Source: JBOGGX01 sp050744245 (GTDB lineage Bacteria; Actinomycetota; Acidimicrobiia; Acidimicrobiales; JBOGGX01). Taken from it: a DNA stretch of 18,648 bases. The position numbers and the translations under genes were made by a program. The stretch is taken from assembly GCA_050744245.1 (NCBI GenBank), contig JBOGGX010000258.1:1-18648 (forward strand). Direction: 5' to 3'. The first letter of the stretch is position 1; every line of letters starts with the position of its first letter. Under the pieces are notes generated by a model. It ran no database searches and was not told where the DNA came from. It was given only the letters and a program-made list of their open reading frames with translations. Positions 7,169 through 15,514 of this stretch are shown one piece after another.

Positions 7169-7462
7169 TCAGCCGGCGCCGGCGCCCAGGCTGCCGCGGC
7201 CCTCGAACGACGGGCAGTCGGCGGGGCAGCCGAGCGGGCCGGCCAGGTCGAGCCGGCAGCGGGGGACGACGTCGCCCGATGGAAGAGTCCGGCTGCGATA
7301 GTGATCGCAGTCGGTGCGCCAGGTGACGGGGCCGGGTTCGGCCAGGAGCCGCTCGAGCTCGTCGTCGAGATGGTGGGCCGCGGCCAACTCGGCCAGGGCC
7401 CGGTCGTCGGCGGCCCGGCGCCGCTCATCCTGACGGACCCGCTTCCGGGAGCGTTTGGCCAT
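7169..7462 (-). CDS. Small four-cysteine protein of unknown function
   Basis: A 97-residue protein not assigned to a named family. The N-terminus is strongly basic (AKRSRKRVRQDERRR), followed by a predicted helix (20-42). The C-terminal half carries four cysteines (52, 69, 79, 83) in the pattern C-x16-C-x9-C-x3-C, ending GCPADCPSFE. This could bind zinc or an iron-sulphur cluster. Similar short actinobacterial proteins with HYRSRTLPSGD-like cores exist as hypotheticals (recollection). The ATG at 7462 faces the ATG at 7494 across only 31 bases, so the two genes share a divergent promoter region. The coding assignment rests on family-like conservation and the lack of a competing frame. Confidence 0.65.
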   Translation of the reverse strand: MAKRSRKRVRQDERRRAADDRALAELAAAHHLDDELERLLAEPGPVTWRTDCDHYRSRTLPSGDVVPRCRLDLAGPLGCPADCPSFEGRGSLGAGAG

Positions 7463-7493
7463 CGCCCCATCGTAGGCGTGATCAGATGAGCCG

Positions 7494-8624
7494 ATGACCG
7501 TCGAGCTGACGTGGGACCAGGCCCTCGCCTGGCGGGTCGACCGGCATCACCTGGCGGCCCGCAGGCGGGCCACCGATCCCGTGGCCCTGGTGGGCGAACT
7601 CGGCGGGGTGCAGGCGCAGGTCCTCCCGTCGGCCAAGCAGGTGATCGGGATCAGGAGCGACGCGACGCCGGAGATGGTCGAACGCCTCCTCTGGACCGAG
7701 CGCCGGCTGGTCAAGACGTGGGCCATGCGGGGGACGCTGCACCTGCTCCCGAGCGACGAGCTCGACCTCTGGGCCGCGGTGCTCAGGACCCGGGAGACCC
7801 GCATCACGCCGGGCTGGGAGAAGTACCACGGCGTCACCGGGGCCGAGCTGCATGCCATCACCGATGCCGTGCCCGGTGCGCTCGACGACGAGCCGATCAC
7901 CCGGGACGAGCTGGCCGGCAGGATCGCGGCCCGACTCCGGCAGCCGAGGCTGGCCGAGGTGTTGCGGTCCGGCTGGGCCGCGGTGCTCAAGCCGGCGGCC
8001 AACCAGGGTCTGCTCGTGCAGGGTCCACCGGTCGGTGGCAACGTCACCTTCGTCGATCCCTCCCGGTGGCTCGGTCGTCCGATCACCGCGGCCGATCCGC
8101 ACGCATCCATGGCCACGGTCGTCGACCGGTTCCTCGACGTCAACGGGCCGGCGACGCACGAGGATCTGGCGCGCTGGCTCGGGGTCCAGCCCAAGCAGGC
8201 CCGCCAGATCATCGGCGAGCACGCCGACCGGGTCGAGGCGGTCTCGGTCGACGGCCCCAAGGCGTGGATGACGGCCCGCGGTGCCGCCGCGGCCGGGGCC
8301 GTCCGACCGAAGCGCTCGGTCTACCTGCTGCCCGGCTTCGACCCGTACGTGCTCGCACCCATCAGCCACCGCCGGCACACCATCCCCGACGGCCGGATCG
8401 ACGAGGTGTCGCGGCGCGCGGGCTGGATCTCCGCCGTCCTGCTCGTCGACGGCCGGATCGCCGGAACGTGGACCACCGAGCCGGCCGGCACCGAGGGCGG
8501 GCCCGCGACCGTCACCGTCACGCCCTTCGTCGAGCTGCGGGACGACGTGGCCGACGCGGCCGCCCGCCACCTGGCCACGCGGTACCGGCACCTCCTGGGC
8601 CCGGCCACCCTCGTGGTCGGCTGA
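7494..8624 (+). CDS. Winged-helix DNA-binding protein, HTH_42 (AlkZ/YcaQ) family
   Basis: A 376-residue member of the HTH_42 (formerly DUF1006) family, which includes the DNA glycosylases AlkZ and YcaQ/AlkX that remove bulky alkylated or crosslinked bases. The N-terminal GGVQAQV contains Gln40-x-Gln42, matching the QxQ catalytic motif described for AlkZ-type enzymes rather than the QxD of YcaQ. KTWAMRGTLHLLPSDEL (74-90) is the other strongly conserved block, and LLPGFDPYVLA is the C-terminal conserved loop. A winged helix is predicted around THEDLARWLGV. Whether it has glycosylase activity cannot be read from the sequence, since many family members are uncharacterised. Its TGA lies three bases from the end of the converging DUF5655 gene. 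Confidence 0.85.
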   Translation: MTVELTWDQALAWRVDRHHLAARRRATDPVALVGELGGVQAQVLPSAKQVIGIRSDATPEMVERLLWTERRLVKTWAMRGTLHLLPSDELDLWAAVLRTRETRITPGWEKYHGVTGAELHAITDAVPGALDDEPITRDELAGRIAARLRQPRLAEVLRSGWAAVLKPAANQGLLVQGPPVGGNVTFVDPSRWLGRPITAADPHASMATVVDRFLDVNGPATHEDLARWLGVQPKQARQIIGEHADRVEAVSVDGPKAWMTARGAAAAGAVRPKRSVYLLPGFDPYVLAPISHRRHTIPDGRIDEVSRRAGWISAVLLVDGRIAGTWTTEPAGTEGGPATVTVTPFVELRDDVADAAARHLATRYRHLLGPATLVVG

Positions 8625-8627
8625 GGT

Positions 8628-9041
8628 TCAGACCGGCGCGTCGAGGTAGGCCTCGGTCAGCCACGCGACCACGTCGTCGTCCACCTCGTCGGGGCCCCGC
8701 AGGTTGACCACGTGGACCGTCCTGGACCCGGTGCGGATCCGGCGGGCGATCCGGTCGCTCTCGATCACCCGCGACACCCCGAACCACAACCCGACCCACT
8801 TCGCCATCGGGTGGAGCTCGGCGAACGACCTGGACCGCTTGAGCAGGATCCCGACCGACACCGGCTCGACGTGCACGGGTCCGAGCGATTCGAGGTGACC
8901 GAGCACGGCGTCGAAGATCGGCCGCTCGAAGGGCGGTCCCGTGGCGAAGTACTCGTCGAGCGACATCGCCGGTGCGCACTCGTGGCTCTGGTTGCGTCGT
9001 CCGAACCGGCGGCGACACGCCGGGCAGGTCCACGCGGCCAT
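8628..9041 (-). CDS. DUF5655 protein with an N-terminal zinc finger
   Basis: A 137-residue protein. The N-terminus WTCPACRRRFGRRNQSHEC gives a likely zinc site from Cys6, Cys9, His20 and Cys22. The remainder (about residues 28-130) resembles the DUF5655 domain, with SVGILLKRSRSFAELHP and a WVGLWFGVSR-like strand followed by R-rich segments. The function of the domain is unknown. The ATG has GGGAGG (9049-9054) seven bases upstream. It lies 13 bases downstream of the IclR-type regulator on the same strand and may be read from the regulator's promoter, although the two proteins have no obvious functional link. Confidence 0.78.
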   Translation of the reverse strand: MAAWTCPACRRRFGRRNQSHECAPAMSLDEYFATGPPFERPIFDAVLGHLESLGPVHVEPVSVGILLKRSRSFAELHPMAKWVGLWFGVSRVIESDRIARRIRTGSRTVHVVNLRGPDEVDDDVVAWLTEAYLDAPV

Positions 9042-9054
9042 CCAACCGCCTCCC

Positions 9055-9855
9055 TCAGCGGCGCGACCGCAGGTCGGTGTTGATGCGCCCGGCCGTGTCC
9101 AGCACCCTGGGCAGGAACGTCCGCCGGAGCGTCTCGAGGGTGACGCGGGTCGCGTGGCCGGACACGTTCAGGGCGGCCACCACCCGGCCGTCTGCGTTGA
9201 CCAGCGGCGCAGCCACCGATCGCACCCCTTCCTCCAGCTCCTGGTCGACGATGGCCCACCCCTGCTCGCGCACCTCGTCGATCACCGACCGCAGCCGACC
9301 CTCGTCGGTGACGGTCCGCTCGGTCAGCGGTTCGAGCTCGACCCGGTCGAAGAAGCCGTCGAGCTCCTGCGGCGCCAGGCCGGCGAGCAGGACCCGACCC
9401 ATCGATGTGGGGTAGGCCGGGAGCCGGCTGCCGACGACCAGGTTGATGGTCATGATCCGCTTGGTCGGCACCCGGGCGACGTAGACGATCTCGTCGTCGT
9501 CGAGCACCGAGGACGACGACGACTCGTGGAGCTGTTCGACCAGATCGCGCATGTGCGGCGCCGCCAACTCCCAGATCGGCAGCGAGGCCAGGTAGGCGTA
9601 GCCGAGCTCCAACACCCGGGGCCGGAGCGAGAAAAGCCGGCCGTCGAACGCGACGTAGCCGAGCCGTTCGAGCGTGAGCAGGAACCGGCGGGCGGCGGCC
9701 CGGGTCAGGCCGCTTTGGAGGGCGGCCTCGCTCAGCGTCATCGACGGCCGGTCAGGTCCGAACGACCGCAGGACGGCCAGCCCGCGTTCGAAGGACTGCA
9801 CGAAGTCGCCGTTGCGTCCCGTTTCCCGGCCCGTCGCGGCGGAGCGATCGATCAT
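9055..9855 (-). CDS. IclR-family regulator, PcaR/PcaU/PobR type
   Basis: A transcription factor of 266 residues. The start DFVQSFERGLAVLRSFG (17-33), then MTLSEAALQSGLTRAAARRFLLTLERLGYV (39-68) as the winged helix-turn-helix, and RLFSLRPRVLELGYAYLASL (73-92) are the hallmarks of the beta-ketoadipate pathway regulators PcaR, PcaU and PobR. The C-terminal IclR effector domain (about 95-260) would bind an aromatic or a pathway intermediate such as 3-oxoadipate or protocatechuate. The ATG at 9855 is preferred; the open frame continues far upstream but crosses its own promoter. It sits 2 kb past the pca operon and is divergent from the MetE-like operon. Which operon it controls, and whether it activates or represses, is inference. 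The symbol is left empty because PcaR, PcaU and PobR cannot be told apart here. Confidence 0.88.
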   Translation of the reverse strand: MIDRSAATGRETGRNGDFVQSFERGLAVLRSFGPDRPSMTLSEAALQSGLTRAAARRFLLTLERLGYVAFDGRLFSLRPRVLELGYAYLASLPIWELAAPHMRDLVEQLHESSSSSVLDDDEIVYVARVPTKRIMTINLVVGSRLPAYPTSMGRVLLAGLAPQELDGFFDRVELEPLTERTVTDEGRLRSVIDEVREQGWAIVDQELEEGVRSVAAPLVNADGRVVAALNVSGHATRVTLETLRRTFLPRVLDTAGRINTDLRSRR

Positions 9856-9884
9856 CGCGGGCCGTCGCGCTCGACTTCGGTCAT
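9852..9884 (-). other. Ten-codon upstream ORF coupled to the IclR-type regulator
   Basis: An ATG at 9882-9884 opens a short frame (MTEVERDGPR) whose TGA (9852-9854) overlaps the regulator's ATG as ATGA. The ATG is nine bases from the end of the predicted -10 box, so the transcript would begin at or within two bases of it: a leaderless upstream ORF. The regulator's own ATG has no visible ribosome-binding site, which fits translation by coupling. This is an inference from spacing only. Confidence 0.4.
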
Positions 9885-9892
9885 CCGCGGCC

Positions 9893-9921
9893 ACCCTACG
9901 TAGCGCACATGTGTTCGTCAA
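9893..9921 (-). promoter_or_regulatory. Promoter of the IclR-type regulator
   Basis: On the minus strand, -35 TTGACG (9916-9921) and -10 TAGGGT (9893-9898) are separated by exactly 17 bases. This is the best sigma70-like promoter seen in the window. Transcription would start near 9884-9887. The -35 box lies inside the palindrome at 9912-9928, so a bound regulator would block its own promoter. Confidence 0.65.
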
Positions 9922-9928
9922 GCGAACA
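9912..9928. promoter_or_regulatory. Palindromic operator, probably for the IclR-type regulator
   Basis: TGTTCG-TCAAG-CGAACA is a perfect 6-5-6 palindrome between the divergent regulator and the MetE-like gene. The arms resemble the GTTCG-type half sites reported for PcaR/PcaU/PobR proteins (from memory). It covers the -35 of the regulator promoter. On the other strand it lies just upstream of a weak -10 candidate, TACCTT (9932-9937), for the MetE-like operon. One protein could therefore control both directions. Confidence 0.6.
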
Positions 9929-9969
9929 TGGTACCTTCGGCGCGACACCGTGCCGAGGGAGAGGGGCCG

Positions 9970-11088
9970 ATGGTCGACTCGCCGCCGTTCCGCGCCGACC
10001 ACGTCGGCAGCCTGCTCCGTCCGATGCGCCTGCTCCAGGCGCGCGCCGACCTGGCCGACGGCCGGATGGACGATCCGGAGCAGCTGCGTCGGATCGAGGA
10101 CGACGCCATCAGGGAGGCGGTCGCGCTGCAGGAACGGGTCGGTCTGCGCTCGGCGACCGACGGCGAGTTCCGGCGGGCGTCGTGGCACATGGACTTCATC
10201 TACCAGCTCGGCGGGGTCCACCAGGCCGACGAGCGCCTCACCGTCCACTTCCACAACGAGCAGGGGGATCTCGAGTTCCAGTCGGCCCTGAGGGTCGACG
10301 GCCGGGTCACCCTCGATCAACTGATCTTCGCCGACGCCTTCGCCTTCCTGGGCTCGGTGACGACCACCGCGGTCCCCAAGCTCACCATCCCGTCGCCGAG
10401 CATGGTCCACTACCGGGGCGGCCGGGCCGCCATCGACGATGCCGTGTACCCGGACCTCGACGGGTTCTGGGACGACCTGAGCGCGGCGTACGCCGCCGAG
10501 GTGCAGGGTCTCGGCCGGCTGGACTGCACCTACCTGCAGTTCGACGACACGAGCCTGGCCTACCTCAACGACCCGGTGCAGCGGGACCTCATCGCCGGGC
10601 TGGGCGGCGACCCCGAGCACCAGCACGAGCGCTACATCCGCCAGATCAACGCCGCGCTCAGGGTTCGGCCGGGCGGCATGCGCGTGACCACCCACATGTG
10701 CCGCGGCAACTTCCGGTCGTCGTGGGTGGCCGAGGGCGGTTACGACTTCGTGGCCGAGGCCCTGTTCAACGACCTCGAGGTCGACGGCTTTTTCCTCGAG
10801 TACGACGACGCCCGCTCTGGTGGCTTCGAGCCGCTGCGGTTCGTCCCCAAGGGCAAGAGGGTGGTGCTCGGGCTGGTCACTACGAAGCGGGGCGAGCTGG
10901 AGGACAAGGACGACCTCAAGCGCCGAATCGACGAGGCGGCCAGGTTCGTCCCCCTCGACCAGCTGTGCCTCTCGGGCCAATGCGGGTTCGCTTCGACCAT
11001 GGAGGGCAACAACCTCACCTTCGAGCAGCAGGAGGCCAAGCTCCGCCTGATCGTCGAGACCGCGGCCGAGGTGTGGGGGGACTCGTAG
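9970..11088 (+). CDS. MetE-like zinc-dependent methyltransferase (C-terminal-domain type)
   Basis: A 372-residue protein matching only the catalytic C-terminal half of cobalamin-independent methionine synthase, of the YxjG/YxjH-like short kind. The four zinc ligands can be placed: His242 and Cys244 in THMCRGNFR, Glu277 in FFLEYDD and Cys338 in LSGQCGFAS. The opening FRADHVGSLLRP and TDGEFRRASWHMDF are family signatures. It would move a methyl group to a thiol acceptor using zinc. The donor and acceptor cannot be told, and homocysteine is only the family default. The ATG at 9970 has the purine-rich GAGGGAGAGGGG (9955-9966) just before it. The in-frame ATG at 9928 is rejected because it sits in the operator. 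It is the first gene of an operon with two MaoC proteins and an E1 enzyme, an unusual place for methionine synthesis. Confidence 0.85.
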   Translation: MVDSPPFRADHVGSLLRPMRLLQARADLADGRMDDPEQLRRIEDDAIREAVALQERVGLRSATDGEFRRASWHMDFIYQLGGVHQADERLTVHFHNEQGDLEFQSALRVDGRVTLDQLIFADAFAFLGSVTTTAVPKLTIPSPSMVHYRGGRAAIDDAVYPDLDGFWDDLSAAYAAEVQGLGRLDCTYLQFDDTSLAYLNDPVQRDLIAGLGGDPEHQHERYIRQINAALRVRPGGMRVTTHMCRGNFRSSWVAEGGYDFVAEALFNDLEVDGFFLEYDDARSGGFEPLRFVPKGKRVVLGLVTTKRGELEDKDDLKRRIDEAARFVPLDQLCLSGQCGFASTMEGNNLTFEQQEAKLRLIVETAAEVWGDS

Positions 11089-11106
11089 CGGCTCTCGGGC
11101 GCCTCC

Positions 11107-11112
11107 TAGGCT
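11107..11112 (+). promoter_or_regulatory. Possible internal -10 box for a leaderless maoC transcript
   Basis: TAGGCT, a typical actinobacterial -10 hexamer, ends seven bases before the GTG at 11120 of the first MaoC-type gene. That gene has no visible ribosome-binding site. This spacing is what a leaderless mRNA would show. No convincing -35 is seen, so the call is tentative. Confidence 0.35.
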
Positions 11113-11119
11113 GCTACGT

Positions 11120-11611
11120 GTGGCCGAGTCGATCGAGATCACCGACGAGATGCGGGCGGCCGTCGGGCGCCAGTCGGACCCGTGGCCCTACGAGGTGACC
11201 ACGACCGGCATCCGGTCCTTCGCCCGCGGTGTCGGGTACACCGATCCCGTCTACTTCGACGCCGCGGCCGCCGCCGACGCCGGGTACGACGCCCTGCCCG
11301 CCCCGGTGTGCTATCTCGGCACCCCGATGTACCTGCCCGGCCGGTCCAACGAACGGTTCTCGACGCCGGTGTTCAGCCGGCGCGGGCTGGGCCACGGGCT
11401 CAAGGACGTGCTCGACGGCGGGACCGACACGGTCTACGAGCGGCCGTTGCGGGCGGGCGACGAGCTGACGGCCAGGACCGCCGTCGTCGACCTCGAGGTG
11501 AAACAGAGCAAGGCCCTCGGGGCGTTCCTTCTCGTCACCTCAGAGACCGTGTTCACCGATGACGCGGGTCTGGTCGCGGCCCGTCAGCGCTCGCAGGCGA
11601 TCTTCTACTGA
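11120..11611 (+). CDS. MaoC-like N-terminal (hot-dog) dehydratase subunit, probably non-catalytic
   Basis: A 163-residue hot-dog-fold protein of the FAS1-like/MaoC N-terminal dehydratase type. The central helix region reads FARGVGYTDPVYFD (34-47), where active MaoC hydratases have a GDxNPxH motif. The catalytic Asp and His are replaced, so it is expected to be the structural or substrate-binding half of a heterodimer with the next protein. Known precedents are the mycobacterial HadA-HadB and ChsH1-ChsH2 pairs. Its TGA overlaps the ATG of the partner by one base, which supports equal expression. The GTG at 11120 is chosen by frame and by the -10 box just upstream. Confidence 0.82.
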   Translation: MAESIEITDEMRAAVGRQSDPWPYEVTTTGIRSFARGVGYTDPVYFDAAAAADAGYDALPAPVCYLGTPMYLPGRSNERFSTPVFSRRGLGHGLKDVLDGGTDTVYERPLRAGDELTARTAVVDLEVKQSKALGAFLLVTSETVFTDDAGLVAARQRSQAIFY

Positions 11612-12024
11612 TGCGCCTCTCCTTCACCCCGACCGTCGGTGACGAGCTGTCACCGCTGACCAAGACACCCGATCGCGAGCAGCTGGTGAAGTACGCCGCC
11701 GGGTCGGGCGACTTCAATCCGCTCCACTACGACGCCGACTTCCCCCAGGCGGTGGCCATCGGCGACAACATCGTCCACGGTCGGATGAAGTACGCGGCGA
11801 TGGGCCAGCTCGTGTCGGACTGGCTCGGCCACCGCGGCTGGATCAGGCGCATCACCGCCCAGTACCGGGGCATGGACAAGCGGGGCGACACGTTCACGTG
11901 CCGCGGCCGGGTCACCGGTGTGCACGACGAGGCGGGGGTGCCCATCGTCGAGGTCGAGGTGTGGACGGAGAACGCTGACGGCCAAGCGACGACCAAGGGG
12001 CAGGCCGAGGTGGTGCTGGCGTGA
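11611..12024 (+). CDS. MaoC-like enoyl-CoA hydratase, catalytic subunit
   Basis: A single hot-dog domain of 137 residues. It keeps the hydratase motif GSGDFNPLHYDADF (31-44), with Asp34 and His39 as the catalytic pair. The family adds water to, or removes it from, enoyl-CoA thioesters. With the preceding non-catalytic partner it would form an (R)-specific hydratase-type heterodimer in the cytoplasm. The acyl substrate is unknown. The ATG at 11611 overlaps the upstream stop, and its TGA overlaps the E1 start through GTGA. All of this points to one operon. Confidence 0.87.
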   Translation: MRLSFTPTVGDELSPLTKTPDREQLVKYAAGSGDFNPLHYDADFPQAVAIGDNIVHGRMKYAAMGQLVSDWLGHRGWIRRITAQYRGMDKRGDTFTCRGRVTGVHDEAGVPIVEVEVWTENADGQATTKGQAEVVLA

Positions 12025-14026
12025 CGGAGGTCGCGGCGGGCGACCGGATCGTCTCGTTGTCCGACAACGATCTCGTCGATCTCTACGGCGAGCTCCTCCT
12101 GCCCCGCCTGATCGAGGAGAAGATGCTGCGGCTGCTGCGCCAGGGCCGGCTGTCGAAGTGGTTCTCCGGCATCGGGCAGGAGGCCATCGCCGTCGGCGTG
12201 GCCTGGGCGCTCCAGCCCGACGACTGGATCCTCCCCATGCACCGCAACCTCGGCGTCTGGACGACCCGCGGCGTCGATCTCGACCGCTTGTTCCGCCAGC
12301 TCCTGGCCCGCGACGGCGGGTTCACCAAGGGGCGCGATCGCACCTTCCACTTTGGGACACCGAGCAACCGGGTCGTCGGCATGATCAGCCACCTGGGCGC
12401 CATGCAGCCGGTGGCCGACGGGTTGGCCCTGGCCGCGACGCTGCGGGGCGAGCGCCGGGTGGCGGCCACGTTCCTGGGCGAGGGGGCGACGAGCGAGGGT
12501 GACGTCCACGAGGCGATGAACCTGGCCGCGGTGTGGAAGCTGCCCGTCCTGTTCGTCCTCGAGAACAACGGGTACGGGCTCTCGACGCCGACCAACGAGC
12601 AGTACGCCTGCGTCGACCTGGCCGACCGGGGGGTCGGCTACGGCATCCCCGGCGTGGTCTGCGACGGGAACGACATCACCGCGGTCGTCGAGGTCGTGGC
12701 CGAGGCCGCGGCCCGGGCCCGGGCCGGAGACGGCCCGTCGCTGCTCGAGTTCAAGACGTTCCGAATGCGGGGTCACGAGGAGGCGTCGGGTACGGCCTAC
12801 GTGCCGCCTGAGCTGTTCGACGAGTGGGCCAGGCGCGACCCGATCGTCCGGCTGGAGGCGGTGCTCGACGAGCGCGGCCTGCTGTCCGGGTCCGAGCGGC
12901 AGGAGCTGCGCGACGAGATGAAGGCCGACATCGACGAGCTGGTGGCGGCGGCCCTGCTGGCCCCGGCGCCGACCTCCACCGCCGATCGGGAGTCGGGTGA
13001 CGTGTTCACGGTCGCCCCAGCGACCTCGGGGCCGGCACCCCGCCCGATGCCAGGGCCGGAGCGGGAGCTGCGCTACCTCGACGCCATCACCGAGGGGCTA
13101 CGGGAGGCGATGCGGGCCGATCCCTCGATCGTGCTCATCGGCCAGGACATCGCCGAGTACGGCGGGGCGTTCAAGGCCACCCTCGGGTTTCTCGACGAGT
13201 TCGGCCGGGCCCGCGTGCGCAACACCCCGATCATCGAGTCGGCCGCGCTCGGTGCGGCCCTGGGGTTGGCGCTCGACGGCTTCCGGCCCATGATCGAGCT
13301 GCAGTTCGGCGACTTCATCACCTGCGGGTTCAACCAGATCGTGAACAACCTGGCCACGACGCACTATCGGTGGGGCGCCGCCGTGCCGGTCGTGATCCGG
13401 GCGCCGGTCGGCGGGGGCATGGGCGCAGGCCCGTTCCACTCCCAGGACATCGAGGGCTGGTTCACCCACGTCGCCGGGCTCAAGGTGGTCGCCCCCGCCA
13501 CCCCGGCCGACGCCAAGGGCCTGCTGCTGTCGGCGTTCGGCGACGGCAACCCCGTGCTCTACCTCGAGCACAAGTACCTCTACCGCAGCGCCTCAGGGCC
13601 GGTGCCCGAGGGCTGGCACACCGTCCCCATCGGCCGGGCCGCCATCGCCCGGGCCGGCACGGACGCGACCGTCGTCACCTACGGGGTCGGCGTGGTCTGG
13701 GCGGTCGAGGCGGCCGACCGCCTGGCCCGTGACGACGGCGTCGAGGTCGAGGTCATCGACCTGCGCTCGCTGCGGCCGTGGGACACCGACACGGTGCTCG
13801 GGTCGGTCGAGCGCACCGGGCGGGCCCTGGTCCTCCACGAGGCGCCGGTCACCGGCGGCTTCGGCGGAGAGGTGGCCGCGACCATCGGCGAGCGGGCGTT
13901 CTCGGCGCTGGATGCGCCGGTGCTCCGCCTCGGCGCCCTCGACACCCCCGTGCCCTTCGCCAAGACGCTCGAGGCCGTCCACTCACCCAGGGACCGGGTG
14001 GCGTCGACCCTCCGGGATCTCCTGGC

Positions 14027-14033
<7 letters not shown>
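12021..14033 (+). CDS. Fused alpha/beta E1 subunit of a 2-oxoacid dehydrogenase
   Basis: A 670-residue thiamine-diphosphate enzyme fusing both E1 chains. The alpha half (about 1-315) has the Mg-TPP motif from GEGATSEGD (153-161) to ENN (181-183) and the loop FRMRGHEEASGTAYVP (247-262). A Pro/Ala-rich linker (about 312-345) leads to the beta half (350-670), with DIAEYGGAF (376-384), Glu406 in TPIIESA (the cofactor-activating glutamate) and PFHSQDIEGW (471-480). It would decarboxylate a 2-oxoacid and pass the acyl group to an E2 lipoyl domain. No E2 or E3 gene is near. The substrate (branched-chain, pyruvate or acetoin-like) cannot be told from the sequence. The GTG start overlaps the maoC stop. 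Its 3' end overlaps the converging response-regulator frame by seven bases. Confidence 0.88.
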
Positions 14034-14705
<672 letters not shown>

Positions 14706-14709
<4 letters not shown>

Positions 14710-15462
14710 GCGTTGTCCCCGTGCCGGACGGGACCGGCGGACAGCGCCGCGCCCACCTGATCGGCGATCGCCACCGCGACCACCCGCTGTTCGAGGGTGA
14801 CGCCGGCGCCGGACGACGGGTCGAGCACGAACCGTCCCACCCGCTGGCCGTGGGCCAGCACCGGGAGCTCGACGCCCTCCTCGGGCAGCTCGAAGCCGCG
14901 GCCCGCCACTCGCCGATGGGTCTGGCCCGAGATCGTCCCCGAGCGTTCGAGGCGGGGCCGGGGCAGGCTGAACGGCGGCGCCTCGAACCGGCAGTTGCGC
15001 AGGCCGAGCAGCTCGGTCAGCTCCTGTTGGGCGGCGGCGATGACGTCGGCCGCCTCGCGGCCCTGGGCCGCCATCTCGGCCACCCGGTGGATGCTGGCGA
15101 TCTCGCTGCGGCCGGCCTCGGCCCTCGCGGCTGCGCTGGGCTCGCCGGGCGAGCTGACCGACGAGCACACCGACCAGCAGGAGCAGGAGCGTCGTCTCGA
15201 CATCCTCCGCCGAGTCGATGGTGAGCGACAGGTAGGGCACGGTGTGGAAGAAGTCGAAGGAGAGGGCGGCCATCACGGCCGCCAGGGCCCCGCCGGCGCG
15301 TCCACCGGCGACACCGGCCAGCACCACGACGACCACCAGGACGAGGGCGACGCTCGAGTTCACGAGCGTGTCTCGCAGGGGCACCAGGGCGGCGGCCACG
15401 ACGATGGGCCCGAGCCCGCCCACCAGGAGGCCGAGGGCCGCCGGCGCACGATCCGGGTTCAC
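14706..15462 (-). pseudogene. DUF4118 membrane sensor (kinase-less KdpD-like) with a frameshift
   Basis: The first part (GTG at 15462) encodes three to four hydrophobic helices, LGLLVGGLGPIVVAAALV, VALVLVVVVVLAGVAGG and TTLLLLLVGVLVGQL, with FFHTVPYLSLTI between them, the pattern of the DUF4118 domain of KdpD. The frame is lost at about 15120-15133. It resumes one frame over as AEAGRSEIASIHRVAEMAAQ followed by a GAF-like domain (QELTELLGLRNCRFEAP to LEQRVVAVAIADQVGAAL). The span of 757 bases is not a multiple of three. There is no histidine-kinase domain. Short DUF4118-GAF proteins without a kinase are a known actinobacterial form, so that absence is not itself damage. It overlaps the response regulator by TTGA. 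Confidence 0.78.
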
Positions 15463-15514
15463 ACACCGGTTCTACATTCCGGGCGCCGAGGTGCGCGTCG
15501 GTCTTGACGGATCC

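Noticed and set aside
5239..7470. 743-residue open frame on the minus strand
   Set aside because: It is antisense to the P450 and DUF1990 genes; length reflects lack of stop codons in GC-rich DNA.
9928..9969. Upstream ATG start for the MetE-like gene
   Set aside because: The ATG is in the palindromic operator and has no ribosome-binding site; the family N-terminus begins at the ATG at 9970.
9856..11142. Long N-terminal extension of the IclR-type regulator
   Set aside because: The extension is antisense to the MetE-like gene and crosses the regulator's own promoter; the family N-terminus starts near 9855.
12533..12811. 92-residue plus-strand open frame inside the E1 gene
   Set aside because: Arg/Gly-rich out-of-frame translation lying within the well-conserved TPP domain.
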